Part shown: positions 1-6,401 of the stretch, piece by piece
How the letters are laid out: every line of letters starts with the position of its first letter
Position numbering within the stretch: position 1 is the stretch's first letter
Source of the DNA: PGYU01 sp964637845
Lineage (GTDB): Bacteria; Bacteroidota; Ignavibacteria; Kapaibacteriales; UBA2268
Assembly: GCA_964637845.1 (NCBI GenBank)
Contig: CAZWXI010000117.1
Coordinates: forward strand, 1-7,358
Reading direction: 5' to 3'
Length of the DNA: 7,358 bases
The notes under the pieces: generated by a model
Seen by the model: only the letters and a program-made list of their open reading frames with translations
Told to the model about the DNA's origin: nothing
Database searches by the model: none
Made by a program: the position numbers and the translations under genes

Positions 1-1
1 A

Positions 2-1123
2 TCATTTGCCTATTTCAAACGCGGTTCGGTACTGATGCAAATAGAAATGTACCGCGACGCACTCAACGACTTCAACAATGCCATTATGCTAAACCCCGAT
101 TTTTCCTTCGCATACTTCAAACGCGGCTCGGCAAAGTACAATCTTAGCCATTACAATCCCGCAATTGAAGATTTTTCGACAGCTATCGAGCTTAATCCCG
201 ATTTTTCCTTCGCATATTTCAAACGCGGGATGTGCCGACTAAAATTAAAAGAACTCGATGAAGCACTCAGTGACTTCAATCAATGCCTCGAACTCAACCC
301 AGGATATATGCCCGCTTACCTTAACCGTGGCAACCTCTATTTCGACATGAGGGACTACGAAAACGCCGCAAAAAATTATACTTCGGCACTTACAATCGAG
401 CCGGGACAAGCTAAAGTCCACATTGCAAGAGGATTGGCATATTCGCACATCGAACGTTACAAAGCCGCACTCGATGACTTTTCCGCCGCTACATCAATTA
501 ATCCCGATTCACCACTCGCTTATAACTACCGAGGATTGATTTACAACAAAATAAAATACTTCAATGTCGCCATCGAAGAATTCAACAAAGTGATTGAACT
601 CGAACCCAACAATGCCGATGCTTACAACAACCGCGGTATAGCTTACTTTTGGCTCAAGGAATACGAAAAAGCCGTGAGGGACTACACTAAATCGCTCGTA
701 CTTATGCCGGAATCATCGCATCTGTACTTCAATCGTGGCAACGCACTCTATTACATGAAAAAATTCATCGAAGCCGTCGTTGACTTCGATAAAGCCATAG
801 AACTTCAACCCGGGCTTACTTCGGCTTATTTCGGTCGTGCAAATTCATCAATGCATCTGAACAAATTCCGCGACGCAATGAAAGATTTCAGTCGAGCCAT
901 TACACTCAATCCCAAGTTTTTTCAAGCTTATGTAGGACGCGGTAATGCATACATGAAATTGAAACTATTCAAGAAGGCCCTAGAAGATTTCACGCTCGCA
1001 ATTGAACTAAACCCCGAAAATCCCGCTTGCTACCTGAATAGGGGCATGGCTTTCAAAATGGACGGCAAAAACGAAAAAGCCGCTCTCGATTTTCAAGAAT
1101 ACATCCGGCTTTCTCCGCGAAAC
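2..1123 (+). repeat. Eleven tandem 102-bp TPR-coding units
   Basis: Units start at 2, 104, 206, 308, 410, 512, 614, 716, 818, 920 and 1022 and are exactly in phase, each coding 34 residues. Most units have diverged at DNA level. Bases 95-126 and 197-228, offset by exactly one unit (102 bases), differ at only one position (C115/T217), and the first bases of the window are a looser copy of the same stretch. This points to a recent unit duplication or local gene conversion near the left edge. Confidence 0.9.
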
Positions 1124-1192
1124 ACACGCTCGGTTATTCAAGTGAAGAACTGGCTCCGAAAAATGCACTTCCCGCTCCAACGTATTACCTGA
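2..1192 (+). CDS. TPR (tetratricopeptide) repeat protein, 5' end cut by window edge
   Basis: The reading frame is open to the first bases of the window, and the residues before the first ATG (base 35) already match the repeat (SFAYFKRGS), so the gene begins upstream and base 35 is not its start. The visible 396 residues are 11 consecutive 34-residue TPR units with no insertions, each close to xxAYxxRGxxxxxxxxYxxAxxDFxxAIxLNPxx, plus a 22-residue C-terminal tail (NWLRKM region) that may act as a capping helix. TPR arrays form a helical superhelix that binds peptides or partner proteins; they have no catalysis of their own. No enzymatic domain, membrane segment or signal peptide is visible in this part, so location and partner are unknown; a missing N-terminal domain could define both. 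The TGA stop lies inside the 3' end of the convergent S66 peptidase gene. The TPR call is very secure; a specific role is not. Confidence 0.93.
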   Translation, partial: SFAYFKRGSVLMQIEMYRDALNDFNNAIMLNPDFSFAYFKRGSAKYNLSHYNPAIEDFSTAIELNPDFSFAYFKRGMCRLKLKELDEALSDFNQCLELNPGYMPAYLNRGNLYFDMRDYENAAKNYTSALTIEPGQAKVHIARGLAYSHIERYKAALDDFSAATSINPDSPLAYNYRGLIYNKIKYFNVAIEEFNKVIELEPNNADAYNNRGIAYFWLKEYEKAVRDYTKSLVLMPESSHLYFNRGNALYYMKKFIEAVVDFDKAIELQPGLTSAYFGRANSSMHLNKFRDAMKDFSRAITLNPKFFQAYVGRGNAYMKLKLFKKALEDFTLAIELNPENPACYLNRGMAFKMDGKNEKAALDFQEYIRLSPRNTRSVIQVKNWLRKMHFPLQRIT

Positions 1193-2231
1193 ACGGCGAT
1201 TCGAGCAAAGTTAAGCTACCCTCATCGGCATTCATTCGTGCCAAGCAGCTCATTGGTATTGTTAGTTGATTTTCGGTATGCCCGAATAATAGCCCGTAAA
1301 ATACGGGAATTTTTAATTCGGCAAAATAGCTGTCCAGCACTTCACCTAAAGTAAAATCCCAAGTAGCTTGCGAAGTTCCCGCTACACAATCATCGCATCT
1401 GCCGAAAATTATTCCCTTAACTTTACCGAAAATGCCCGCAAGCCTTAATTGATTGAGCATACGATCTATACGATAAGGGGGTTCAGCGACATCTTCGAGC
1501 AAAAGCAGTTTACCGGAAAAATCCGGCAAATATTCCGTGCCTAGCAATGAAACAAGAAGCGATAAATTCGAACAAAGTATTTCGCCTTCCGCTTCTCCAC
1601 TCACAATGACTCTCGTCCTGAACGGATTACGCGGGCTTGCTCCGGACTGTGGATTACGCAATATCAGTGGATACTCGGCACTTCCGAATACAAGATTACG
1701 GAAATTACTGCTCGTAAATATATTGAAAGGCGAAAGCAAAACGGGTGCATGAAAGCTTACAAGCCCCGCTAATTTGCCGATAGCAAGATGTATGGCACTT
1801 ATATCACTATATCCGACGAACATTTTGGGATTATTCTTAATTAAATTGTAATCAATTTTATCGAGTAATCTCCCCGAACCATAACCACCCCGCAGACAGA
1901 ACACGGCTTTTACGCCTCTGTCGGCAAACATCTCGTGCAAATCGTCCAATCGCTGGTTGACCGTTCTAGTTTTGTATCCCGAACCCGTTATTACGTTTCG
2001 AGCAAATTTAAAATTTAAATTAAAGTAATTCAAGATTTCTTCCGCACGCAAAATATCATCTGGTGAACTTACTGCCGTACCGGGAGCGATTACACCGACC
2101 GTATCGCCTTCGTTTAATTTGTCGGGCTTGATTTTATCGCCATGCGAAGTTTCCGCAAACAATTTATCGCCTGATGCCAAAAGCGACAAGGAACCCGCCC
2201 CCAGCACCTTCAAAAATTCATTTCTATTCAT
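1185..2231 (-). CDS. LD-carboxypeptidase (peptidase family S66, LdcA/MccF-like), probably exported
   Basis: S66 serine peptidases remove the terminal D-Ala from the L,D bond of murein tetrapeptides (LdcA, cell-wall recycling) or cleave related amide bonds (MccF, microcin C self-immunity). With the ATG at 2231 the protein is 348 residues. Family landmarks appear in order: GDTVGVIAPG (42-51), RGGYGSGRLLD (114-124), the nucleophile motif GYSD with Ser142, LLLEDVAEPPYRIDRML with Glu246, and FGHTENQLTIP with His318. The Ser-Glu-His triad is therefore complete. The start was chosen because MNRNEFLKVLGAGSLSLLA reads as a Tat-type leader (RRxFLK with the second Arg replaced by Asn); upstream in-frame starts (TTG 2324, ATG 2309) would add a charged, non-signal stretch. 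Classical LdcA is cytoplasmic, so an exported form would act on periplasmic murein. The gene is divergent from the RSH gene and converges on the TPR gene. The family is certain; the exact substrate and export route are inferred. Confidence 0.93.
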   Translation of the reverse strand: MNRNEFLKVLGAGSLSLLASGDKLFAETSHGDKIKPDKLNEGDTVGVIAPGTAVSSPDDILRAEEILNYFNLNFKFARNVITGSGYKTRTVNQRLDDLHEMFADRGVKAVFCLRGGYGSGRLLDKIDYNLIKNNPKMFVGYSDISAIHLAIGKLAGLVSFHAPVLLSPFNIFTSSNFRNLVFGSAEYPLILRNPQSGASPRNPFRTRVIVSGEAEGEILCSNLSLLVSLLGTEYLPDFSGKLLLLEDVAEPPYRIDRMLNQLRLAGIFGKVKGIIFGRCDDCVAGTSQATWDFTLGEVLDSYFAELKIPVFYGLLFGHTENQLTIPMSCLARMNADEGSLTLLESPFR

Positions 2232-2336
2232 TACCGAACCAAATTTGTTACTTTTATCATTAATACATAAAAATAGTGATTTTCTCGTTAATTCGTCATT
2301 ATATTGCATTTTATTATTGTGCAAATTTTGTAAAAG
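2232..2336. promoter_or_regulatory. Divergent intergenic region between S66 peptidase and RSH genes
   Basis: This 105-bp A+T-rich gap separates two outward-facing genes, so promoters for both must lie in it or overlap the gene starts. I see no perfect match to the Bacteroidota promoter (TTTG, about 20 bases, TAnnTTTG). An AAATTTTG octamer at 2323-2330 sits immediately before the RSH ATG and is only a partial -7 match. Neither gene has a strong Shine-Dalgarno sequence. The regulatory role is inferred from gene orientation alone. Confidence 0.4.
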
Positions 2337-4166
2337 ATGGAACTTCTCTTAGAATGTGAACTCGAATACGATGAAGATAAACCTTTCGGTAAGAATATCG
2401 AAAGCGACCACGATTTTTTGATGCAAGAAATTGACAAATCCGGTGCTGAACCGGATAAGAAATTAATCAGCAAAGCATTTTATTATTGCGTTGAGAAACA
2501 CCAATATCATCATAGAAAATCCGGTTATCCTTATTACACTCATCCACTGAATACTACCCTGATTTTACTCAACGAAATGCAACTCCACGACACAAATTCG
2601 ATAATCGCTTGCCTACTGCACGATTTGCTCGAAGACTCCGAGGATGTGAAAAAAGAAGACCTCATAGAGCTATTCAACGAAGATGTAGCCGAGATGGTTG
2701 ACGGCGTAACGAAGATTTCTCATTCGGAGATTATTAAATCCGACAGAGACACAAATGAAAGCGAAGATGATACCACCCAAACAAAATCCAAAGCCACCAA
2801 AGCTGAAACATACCGCAAGCTCTTTATGGCTCTTGTGCGCGACGCCCGAGTAATAATGATAAAATTAGCCGACAGACTGCATAACATGCGTACATTGCAC
2901 TATTTGAAACCCAAGAAACAGACCGAAATAGCCCAGGAAACATTAAATTTTTACATACCCATAGCACATCGTCTCGGATTATTACGAGTAAAAATGGAAT
3001 TAGAAAATCGCTCTTTTTACTACTCCAATCGCCGGAATTATGAAGCAATCCGCACCGCACTGAATGCAAAACGTCGCGAATTTATCGACTATATACGCGT
3101 TTTTTCGGATTTAATCCAAAATTCGCTCGATGCTCAACATCTGAAGCATATCCTGTCAGTAGTTCACAAGCATGAATACGAAATCCACAAAATGACCCAA
3201 GACGGCAAGTCCATCGGCGACATAGATAACTTCTATTCAATGGTAATCATATTGAATACCGACGATGTTCACGAATGTTATCGCGCTCTCGGAGTACTCA
3301 CAAACGCATTCAACACGATAAGTTTTGTGGATTACATTGCCAAACCCAAGCTCGACTGGTACAAATCGCTCAATACGGAATTGATTGGACCCGACGGTAA
3401 ACACATCGAAATCCTTATCCGAACTCGAGAAATGGACAAAATCGCCGAAGAGGGCTTCGCATCAAAATTCTCTTTGAAAATCGGTCGAGTAAGAGCGCTA
3501 AAATTCACAGATGCCGAAATTGACGAATGGGGCGAATGGATGCAAGGCATGATTGAAGAATTCGGCGAGAACGCCTCGCAAATCATTTGGGACTCATTAA
3601 AAGTAAATTTATTCGACTCAGAACTGACCGTCTATTCAAAAGAGGGTACACCCATTCAATTACCTCAGGGTTCTACTTTGGTAGATTACGCTTTTGCACT
3701 GTCCGATGAATACGGCTTGCACTGCGTCACGGGCAAAGTCAACAGCTCATTCAACGATTTAAATTATAAGCTCCAATCGGGCGACCAAGTTGAAATAATA
3801 AAATCCGATAACGCACTTCCGAAGTATGAATGGCAAAAAAGTGTCGTATCGCATCGCGCTGTTTCAAAATTGTACAAATACTTCAAGCTCAATCCACCCA
3901 AATCAACCGTAAGGAAAAAACTGAACGGAAATTACGATACAAAACTCCTAATCAAAGGAGAAGACCGCGAACTGATGCTACTCGACATTACCGAAGCAAT
4001 CGGCAAATCAAATATCAAACGCATCAATCTCGATACCGCAGATTCACAATTTGAAGGAGCCCTCACAGTTATGGTCGAAAACATCGAAGAACTCAACAGA
4101 ATCATGATTCGATTACTTACCGTAAAAGGTGTGACTGATGTAAAACGCATTTTTGAAGAAAATTAA
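2337..4166 (+). CDS. RelA/SpoT-family (RSH) protein: intact (p)ppGpp hydrolase domain, degenerate synthetase domain
   Basis: RSH enzymes set (p)ppGpp levels in the stringent response. The 609 residues show, in order: an HD hydrolase domain (about 43-235), a synthetase-fold domain (about 270-385), a TGS domain (about 428-490) and a C-terminal ACT-like domain (about 543-609). The hydrolase signatures are complete: RKSGYPYYTHP (Arg60, His69), HDLLED (His95, Asp96, Glu99, Asp100), DGVTK and IKLADRLHNMRTL (Asp179, Asn183). The synthetase signatures are damaged. The usual RxKxxxSI is VHKHEYEI (275-283), the Mg-binding Asp of the YDLxAxR motif is Asn298 with the Arg as Val303, NGYxSLHT is DWYKSLNT (340-347), and ExQIRT is EILIRT (358-363). 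The TGS His is Ser456 (FALSDEYG). The Cys-containing zinc-finger region of long RSH proteins is absent, which explains the short length. An acidic insert of roughly 16 residues lies near 133-155. It is most likely a SpoT-like hydrolase; ATG 2337 has no clear Shine-Dalgarno site. Confidence 0.93.
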   Translation: MELLLECELEYDEDKPFGKNIESDHDFLMQEIDKSGAEPDKKLISKAFYYCVEKHQYHHRKSGYPYYTHPLNTTLILLNEMQLHDTNSIIACLLHDLLEDSEDVKKEDLIELFNEDVAEMVDGVTKISHSEIIKSDRDTNESEDDTTQTKSKATKAETYRKLFMALVRDARVIMIKLADRLHNMRTLHYLKPKKQTEIAQETLNFYIPIAHRLGLLRVKMELENRSFYYSNRRNYEAIRTALNAKRREFIDYIRVFSDLIQNSLDAQHLKHILSVVHKHEYEIHKMTQDGKSIGDIDNFYSMVIILNTDDVHECYRALGVLTNAFNTISFVDYIAKPKLDWYKSLNTELIGPDGKHIEILIRTREMDKIAEEGFASKFSLKIGRVRALKFTDAEIDEWGEWMQGMIEEFGENASQIIWDSLKVNLFDSELTVYSKEGTPIQLPQGSTLVDYAFALSDEYGLHCVTGKVNSSFNDLNYKLQSGDQVEIIKSDNALPKYEWQKSVVSHRAVSKLYKYFKLNPPKSTVRKKLNGNYDTKLLIKGEDRELMLLDITEAIGKSNIKRINLDTADSQFEGALTVMVENIEELNRIMIRLLTVKGVTDVKRIFEEN

Positions 4167-4181
4167 AAATTAAATTGCAAC

Positions 4182-4232
4182 CATTTTTTTCATAGCGTGT
4201 AATTCAGTCAGATTTGTTTTTTGAAAAAAATG
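4182..4232. repeat. A+T-rich inverted repeat downstream of the RSH gene
   Basis: Eleven bases at 4182-4192 (CATTTTTTTCA) are perfectly complementary to 4222-4232 (TGAAAAAAATG), with a 29-base loop; TTGCAA at 4175-4180 and again near 4245 could extend the outer part. It contains almost no G or C and has no T-run directly after the stem. As a terminator it would be weak, and homopolymer runs make chance pairing likely. The surrounding gap (4167-4301) holds no gene. Confidence 0.25.
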
Positions 4233-4288
4233 ATTTAAACCTTTTGCAAAAATCAGGAATCTAAATAACGAGAACTTTTAATAATTTC

Positions 4289-4293
4289 AGGAG
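4289..4293 (+). promoter_or_regulatory. Shine-Dalgarno AGGAG of the LTxxQ lipoprotein gene
   Basis: AGGAG lies 8 bases before the ATG at 4302. It fixes this start, which also begins a well-formed lipoprotein signal. It is one of only two clear ribosome binding sites in the window, which suggests efficient translation of an abundant envelope protein. Confidence 0.8.
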
Positions 4294-4301
4294 ATTTTAA
4301 A

Positions 4302-5066
4302 ATGATTAAGAATTTTGTTTTAGCCGCCATTATTTCATCGGCACTCATCATCAGTTCTTGCAGTGAATCACCGAATTCCGCAAGCACAGACAAGTACAGC
4401 GATATACAATCCTTTGTAGTTGCTGAATACAACACCACAGGCTTCGAGCTTCAAGACGCAACGTTTGAAACTGGTATGACAATTACTCCGATTGTTACCG
4501 ACGACTACGGCAATACACAACGCTTGGAACCACCGAACAAAAAACCGAGCCACGTCAACAAAATGATGGCTATCGGCATGATTTTACGCCAGCTTAATTT
4601 AAGCGAAGAACAAATCGAGCTTGTCAAAGAATATATGATTGCCCATAGACTTTGCGAATGGGAATGGCTCAAGATGCTGGAAAAATCACGTCGTGAAATC
4701 ATTGCCAAAGGCAACGAAGCCCGTCAGGAAATCATAAAGAGTTACAAAAATGGTGAAATGACTCGTGAAGAAGCCGCACGCGCTATCCATCAGTTAAACA
4801 ACAGAATCCGCGAAGCCCTGCAAAATAACCCCGTTAATGAAATTGTTCGCAAAGGTCTGCAAGATTGCTGGAATGTTTTCTTAAGTAACATTAAGAGTGT
4901 TCTTACCGATGAGCAACTTGCAAAGTTCGAACAATGGCTCGAACGCATCGCTAACGGTGGTAGCAATCTTGATGGTCGCAAAAAAGACGACCGCAAAAAT
5001 GATGACGGCAAAAATACCGGCGGTGGACGCAGTACCGATGGCGGTACCGGCAACACTCGCGGATAA
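4302..5066 (+). CDS. Lipoprotein with two LTxxQ-like motifs (Spy/CpxP-like periplasmic helical protein)
   Basis: The 254-residue product opens with a lipoprotein signal: MIKN, a hydrophobic core, and a lipobox ending IISSC with Cys20 as the predicted lipidated residue. Residues 21-85 are polar and probably a linker. Residues 86-217 are strongly helical and contain LNLSEEQ (98-104) and LTDEQ (201-205). This paired spacing is the hallmark of the Spy/CpxP/LTxxQ family, periplasmic helical proteins that act as chaperones or metal and envelope-stress sensors. Two cysteines, each close to tryptophan (Cys118 in LCEWEW, Cys189 in DCWNVF), could form a disulfide between helices. Residues 219-254 are a low-complexity Gly/Asp/Lys/Arg/Asn tail, probably disordered and cation- or wall-binding. 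It has its own ribosome site and terminator, so it is likely monocistronic. The lipoprotein call is firm; family membership is inferred from the motifs. Confidence 0.75.
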   Translation: MIKNFVLAAIISSALIISSCSESPNSASTDKYSDIQSFVVAEYNTTGFELQDATFETGMTITPIVTDDYGNTQRLEPPNKKPSHVNKMMAIGMILRQLNLSEEQIELVKEYMIAHRLCEWEWLKMLEKSRREIIAKGNEARQEIIKSYKNGEMTREEAARAIHQLNNRIREALQNNPVNEIVRKGLQDCWNVFLSNIKSVLTDEQLAKFEQWLERIANGGSNLDGRKKDDRKNDDGKNTGGGRSTDGGTGNTRG

Positions 5067-5087
5067 AAGAATCTGAAAATTTTTAGT

Positions 5088-5120
5088 GAGCTATCCGTTT
5101 GGGTAGCTCCTTTTGTTTTG
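5088..5120 (+). terminator. Rho-independent terminator after the LTxxQ lipoprotein gene
   Basis: GAGCTATCC (5088-5096) pairs with GGGTAGCTC (5101-5109) through 9 base pairs including one G-U, closing a GTTT tetraloop. It is followed by CTTTTGTTTTG. It begins 21 bases after the TAA at 5064-5066. This is the only strong intrinsic terminator I see in the window and it separates the lipoprotein gene from the barrel gene. Confidence 0.88.
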
Positions 5121-5166
5121 TAATCATTAGGATTATTATTCGTCAGATTGTTTAAGTTTAACTATT

Positions 5167-5171
5167 CGGAG
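5167..5171 (+). promoter_or_regulatory. Shine-Dalgarno CGGAG deciding the barrel gene start
   Basis: CGGAG lies 6 bases before ATG 5178. This favours 5178 over the in-frame ATGs at 5148 and 5172, and the 5178 start also gives a clean signal peptide beginning MKYFG. Confidence 0.7.
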
Positions 5172-5177
5172 ATGCTC

Positions 5178-5756
5178 ATGAAGTACTTTGGAATGATTTT
5201 ATTCGCATTCCTGTTGGCAAGTAATCACTTATCGGCCGAACTCAGCATAGGACCAAAAATCGGCTATACAGCCACCCGCCTTTCGGTAGATGCAGCCGAT
5301 ATTTCCGGCTCATTCAGAAGCTCATTCCAATACGGAGCCTTCGCACGCATAGGCGATAATCTCTTCCTCCAGCCCGAGTTCATGCTGACACGTAAGGGAG
5401 GTTTCCTCAGTCACGAAGGCAAAAGCTACCAACGGACACTTAATACAATTGATCTCGCCTTAATCGGTGGACTTTACGTTTTCGATGGCGGAACTACCAA
5501 TATCAGCTTACAAGCGGGTCCGGTTGCTTCGATATTTACGGACAAAGGCGTGTTCGAAATACCGGATGTCCTCGAAAAAAGCGAAGTTAAAGACCTAATG
5601 TGGGCACTCCAATTCGGTGCAGGTTTAGATTTTCTGATTTTTACACTCGATGTAAGATATGAATTAGGAATGAGCAGTATTTATCGCGGTGACTACGATA
5701 TTAAGAACTCACTGATTCAAGTAACTCTTGGCGTGAAACTCTTTTCAAGAAAATAA
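5178..5756 (+). CDS. Outer-membrane beta-barrel protein (PorT-like, OMP_b-brl_2 type)
   Basis: The product is 192 residues from ATG 5178. Residues 1-20 form a signal peptide (MKYFGMILFAFLLASNHLSA) with probable cleavage before Glu21. The mature part alternates polar and hydrophobic residues in strand-length runs: LSIGPKIGYTATRLS, FQYGAFARIGDNLFLQPEFMLTRKGG, DLALIGGLYVF, ISLQAGPVASIF, ALQFGAGLDFLIFTLDVRYELG and SLIQVTLGVKLF. The Gly-rich first strand, the 'LQPEFMLTRKGG' turn and the 'QFGAGLDF' strand are characteristic of small Bacteroidota barrels grouped with PorT. About eight strands would fit the length. In this group PorT itself serves the type IX secretion system, but most relatives are uncharacterised and nothing here assigns that role. 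The gene follows the terminator at 5088-5120 and no clear terminator follows it. Confidence 0.82.
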   Translation: MKYFGMILFAFLLASNHLSAELSIGPKIGYTATRLSVDAADISGSFRSSFQYGAFARIGDNLFLQPEFMLTRKGGFLSHEGKSYQRTLNTIDLALIGGLYVFDGGTTNISLQAGPVASIFTDKGVFEIPDVLEKSEVKDLMWALQFGAGLDFLIFTLDVRYELGMSSIYRGDYDIKNSLIQVTLGVKLFSRK

Positions 5757-5858
5757 CTAGTAGCCGGGAAAGAAAGCTATACGAACGAAATGGTACCAAG
5801 ACAGACATTACAGAAATTGAAGAAGATGATATGCTTGCCAAGACATTGAGCACATTAT
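5757..5858. other. Gap between barrel and WG-repeat genes, possible gene remnant
   Basis: No intrinsic terminator or consensus promoter is seen in these 102 bases. One frame (codons starting at 5768) is open from inside the barrel gene to a TGA at 6005-6007. Over the gap it reads like protein (RKLYERNGTKTDITEIEED, then DDMLAKTLSTLYDN), although it has no start with a ribosome site. It may be a decayed coding fragment or a chance open frame. I do not recognise it. Confidence 0.25.
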
Positions 5859-6401
5859 ATGACAATACGAACATCGTACATGATATTTTTAATAGGATTT
5901 ATTTCTATCAGCATTGTTTTAGGACAAGCAACAGTGGAAAAGAACCCTTTGATTTTATTTGTGGACACAACAGCAGGCGAGTATGGCTACAAAAATTTAA
6001 ATGGTGACACAATTATTCCCTTAGGTAAATACACCATTTGCTATACCGATACCTTTAAGACTTATGCTATTGTTGCTGTACCATACAAAGGATTTGTAGC
6101 TATTGACCGGCAAGAAAATGTCATATATCATGTTTTTGCTTTTGATAATGGACCGGATTATGTTTCCGAAGGGCTTTTCCGCATAGTTATTGAAGGAAAA
6201 ATCGGCTACGCTGATTCTGCAACCGGCAAAATTATTATTAGACCTCAGTTCGACTGTGCTCGGCCCTTTGAAAACGGCATAGCTGAGGTTTCAACAAACT
6301 GTAGAACACAGTATGATGGAGAGCATTCAACTTGGTTGAGTGACAGTTGGTTCTATATTGATAGGACGGGAAAGAGAGTTAAGCCTCCAATAGCAAAGTA
6401 A
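5859..6401 (+). CDS. Secreted WG-repeat (beta-repeat) protein
   Basis: The product is 180 residues. Residues 1-24 form a signal peptide (hydrophobic core FLIGFISISIVLG, likely cleavage near GQA). The mature part contains WG/KWG-type repeats: YGYKNLNGDTIIPLGKY (42-58), a degenerate unit around 75-95, GKIGYADSATGKIIIRPQF followed by FENGIAEV (113-144), and WFYIDRTGKRVKPPI (164-178). These units, in which 'G.yGyid..G..vi.p.y' is followed by 'F..GlA.V', build small beta-rich folds common in exported Bacteroidota proteins, and their molecular function is largely unknown. The length is short for the family, which often has many more units. Start ATG 5859 has no Shine-Dalgarno; the next in-frame ATG (5880) would also leave a working signal peptide. 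Codon use is more A/T-ending than in the genes to the left. Confidence 0.75.
   Translation: MTIRTSYMIFLIGFISISIVLGQATVEKNPLILFVDTTAGEYGYKNLNGDTIIPLGKYTICYTDTFKTYAIVAVPYKGFVAIDRQENVIYHVFAFDNGPDYVSEGLFRIVIEGKIGYADSATGKIIIRPQFDCARPFENGIAEVSTNCRTQYDGEHSTWLSDSWFYIDRTGKRVKPPIAK

Noticed and set aside
2232..2324. Longer S66 peptidase starting at TTG 2324 or ATG 2309
   Set aside because: The added residues are polar and charged and would bury the signal-like leader that begins at ATG 2231.
2323..2330. Bacteroidota -7 promoter element before the RSH gene
   Set aside because: AAATTTTG matches TAnnTTTG only partly, no TTTG-type -33 box at the right distance is convincing, and the transcript would begin at about the ATG.
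3830..4054. Plus-strand frame-shifted open frame inside the RSH gene
   Set aside because: A Lys/Arg/Thr-rich shadow of the RSH C-terminal half; the RSH frame is uninterrupted and matches TGS and ACT domains.
4790..5056. Minus-strand open frame (88 codons) opposite the lipoprotein C-terminus
   Set aside because: It is Ser/Pro/Leu/Arg-rich low-complexity sequence mirroring the Gly/Asp/Lys tail of the real gene, with no family resemblance; the plus-strand gene has a signal, ribosome site and terminator.
5761..5779. Terminator after the barrel gene (TAGC...GCTA)
   Set aside because: Only a 4-bp stem with an 11-base loop and no T-run follows.
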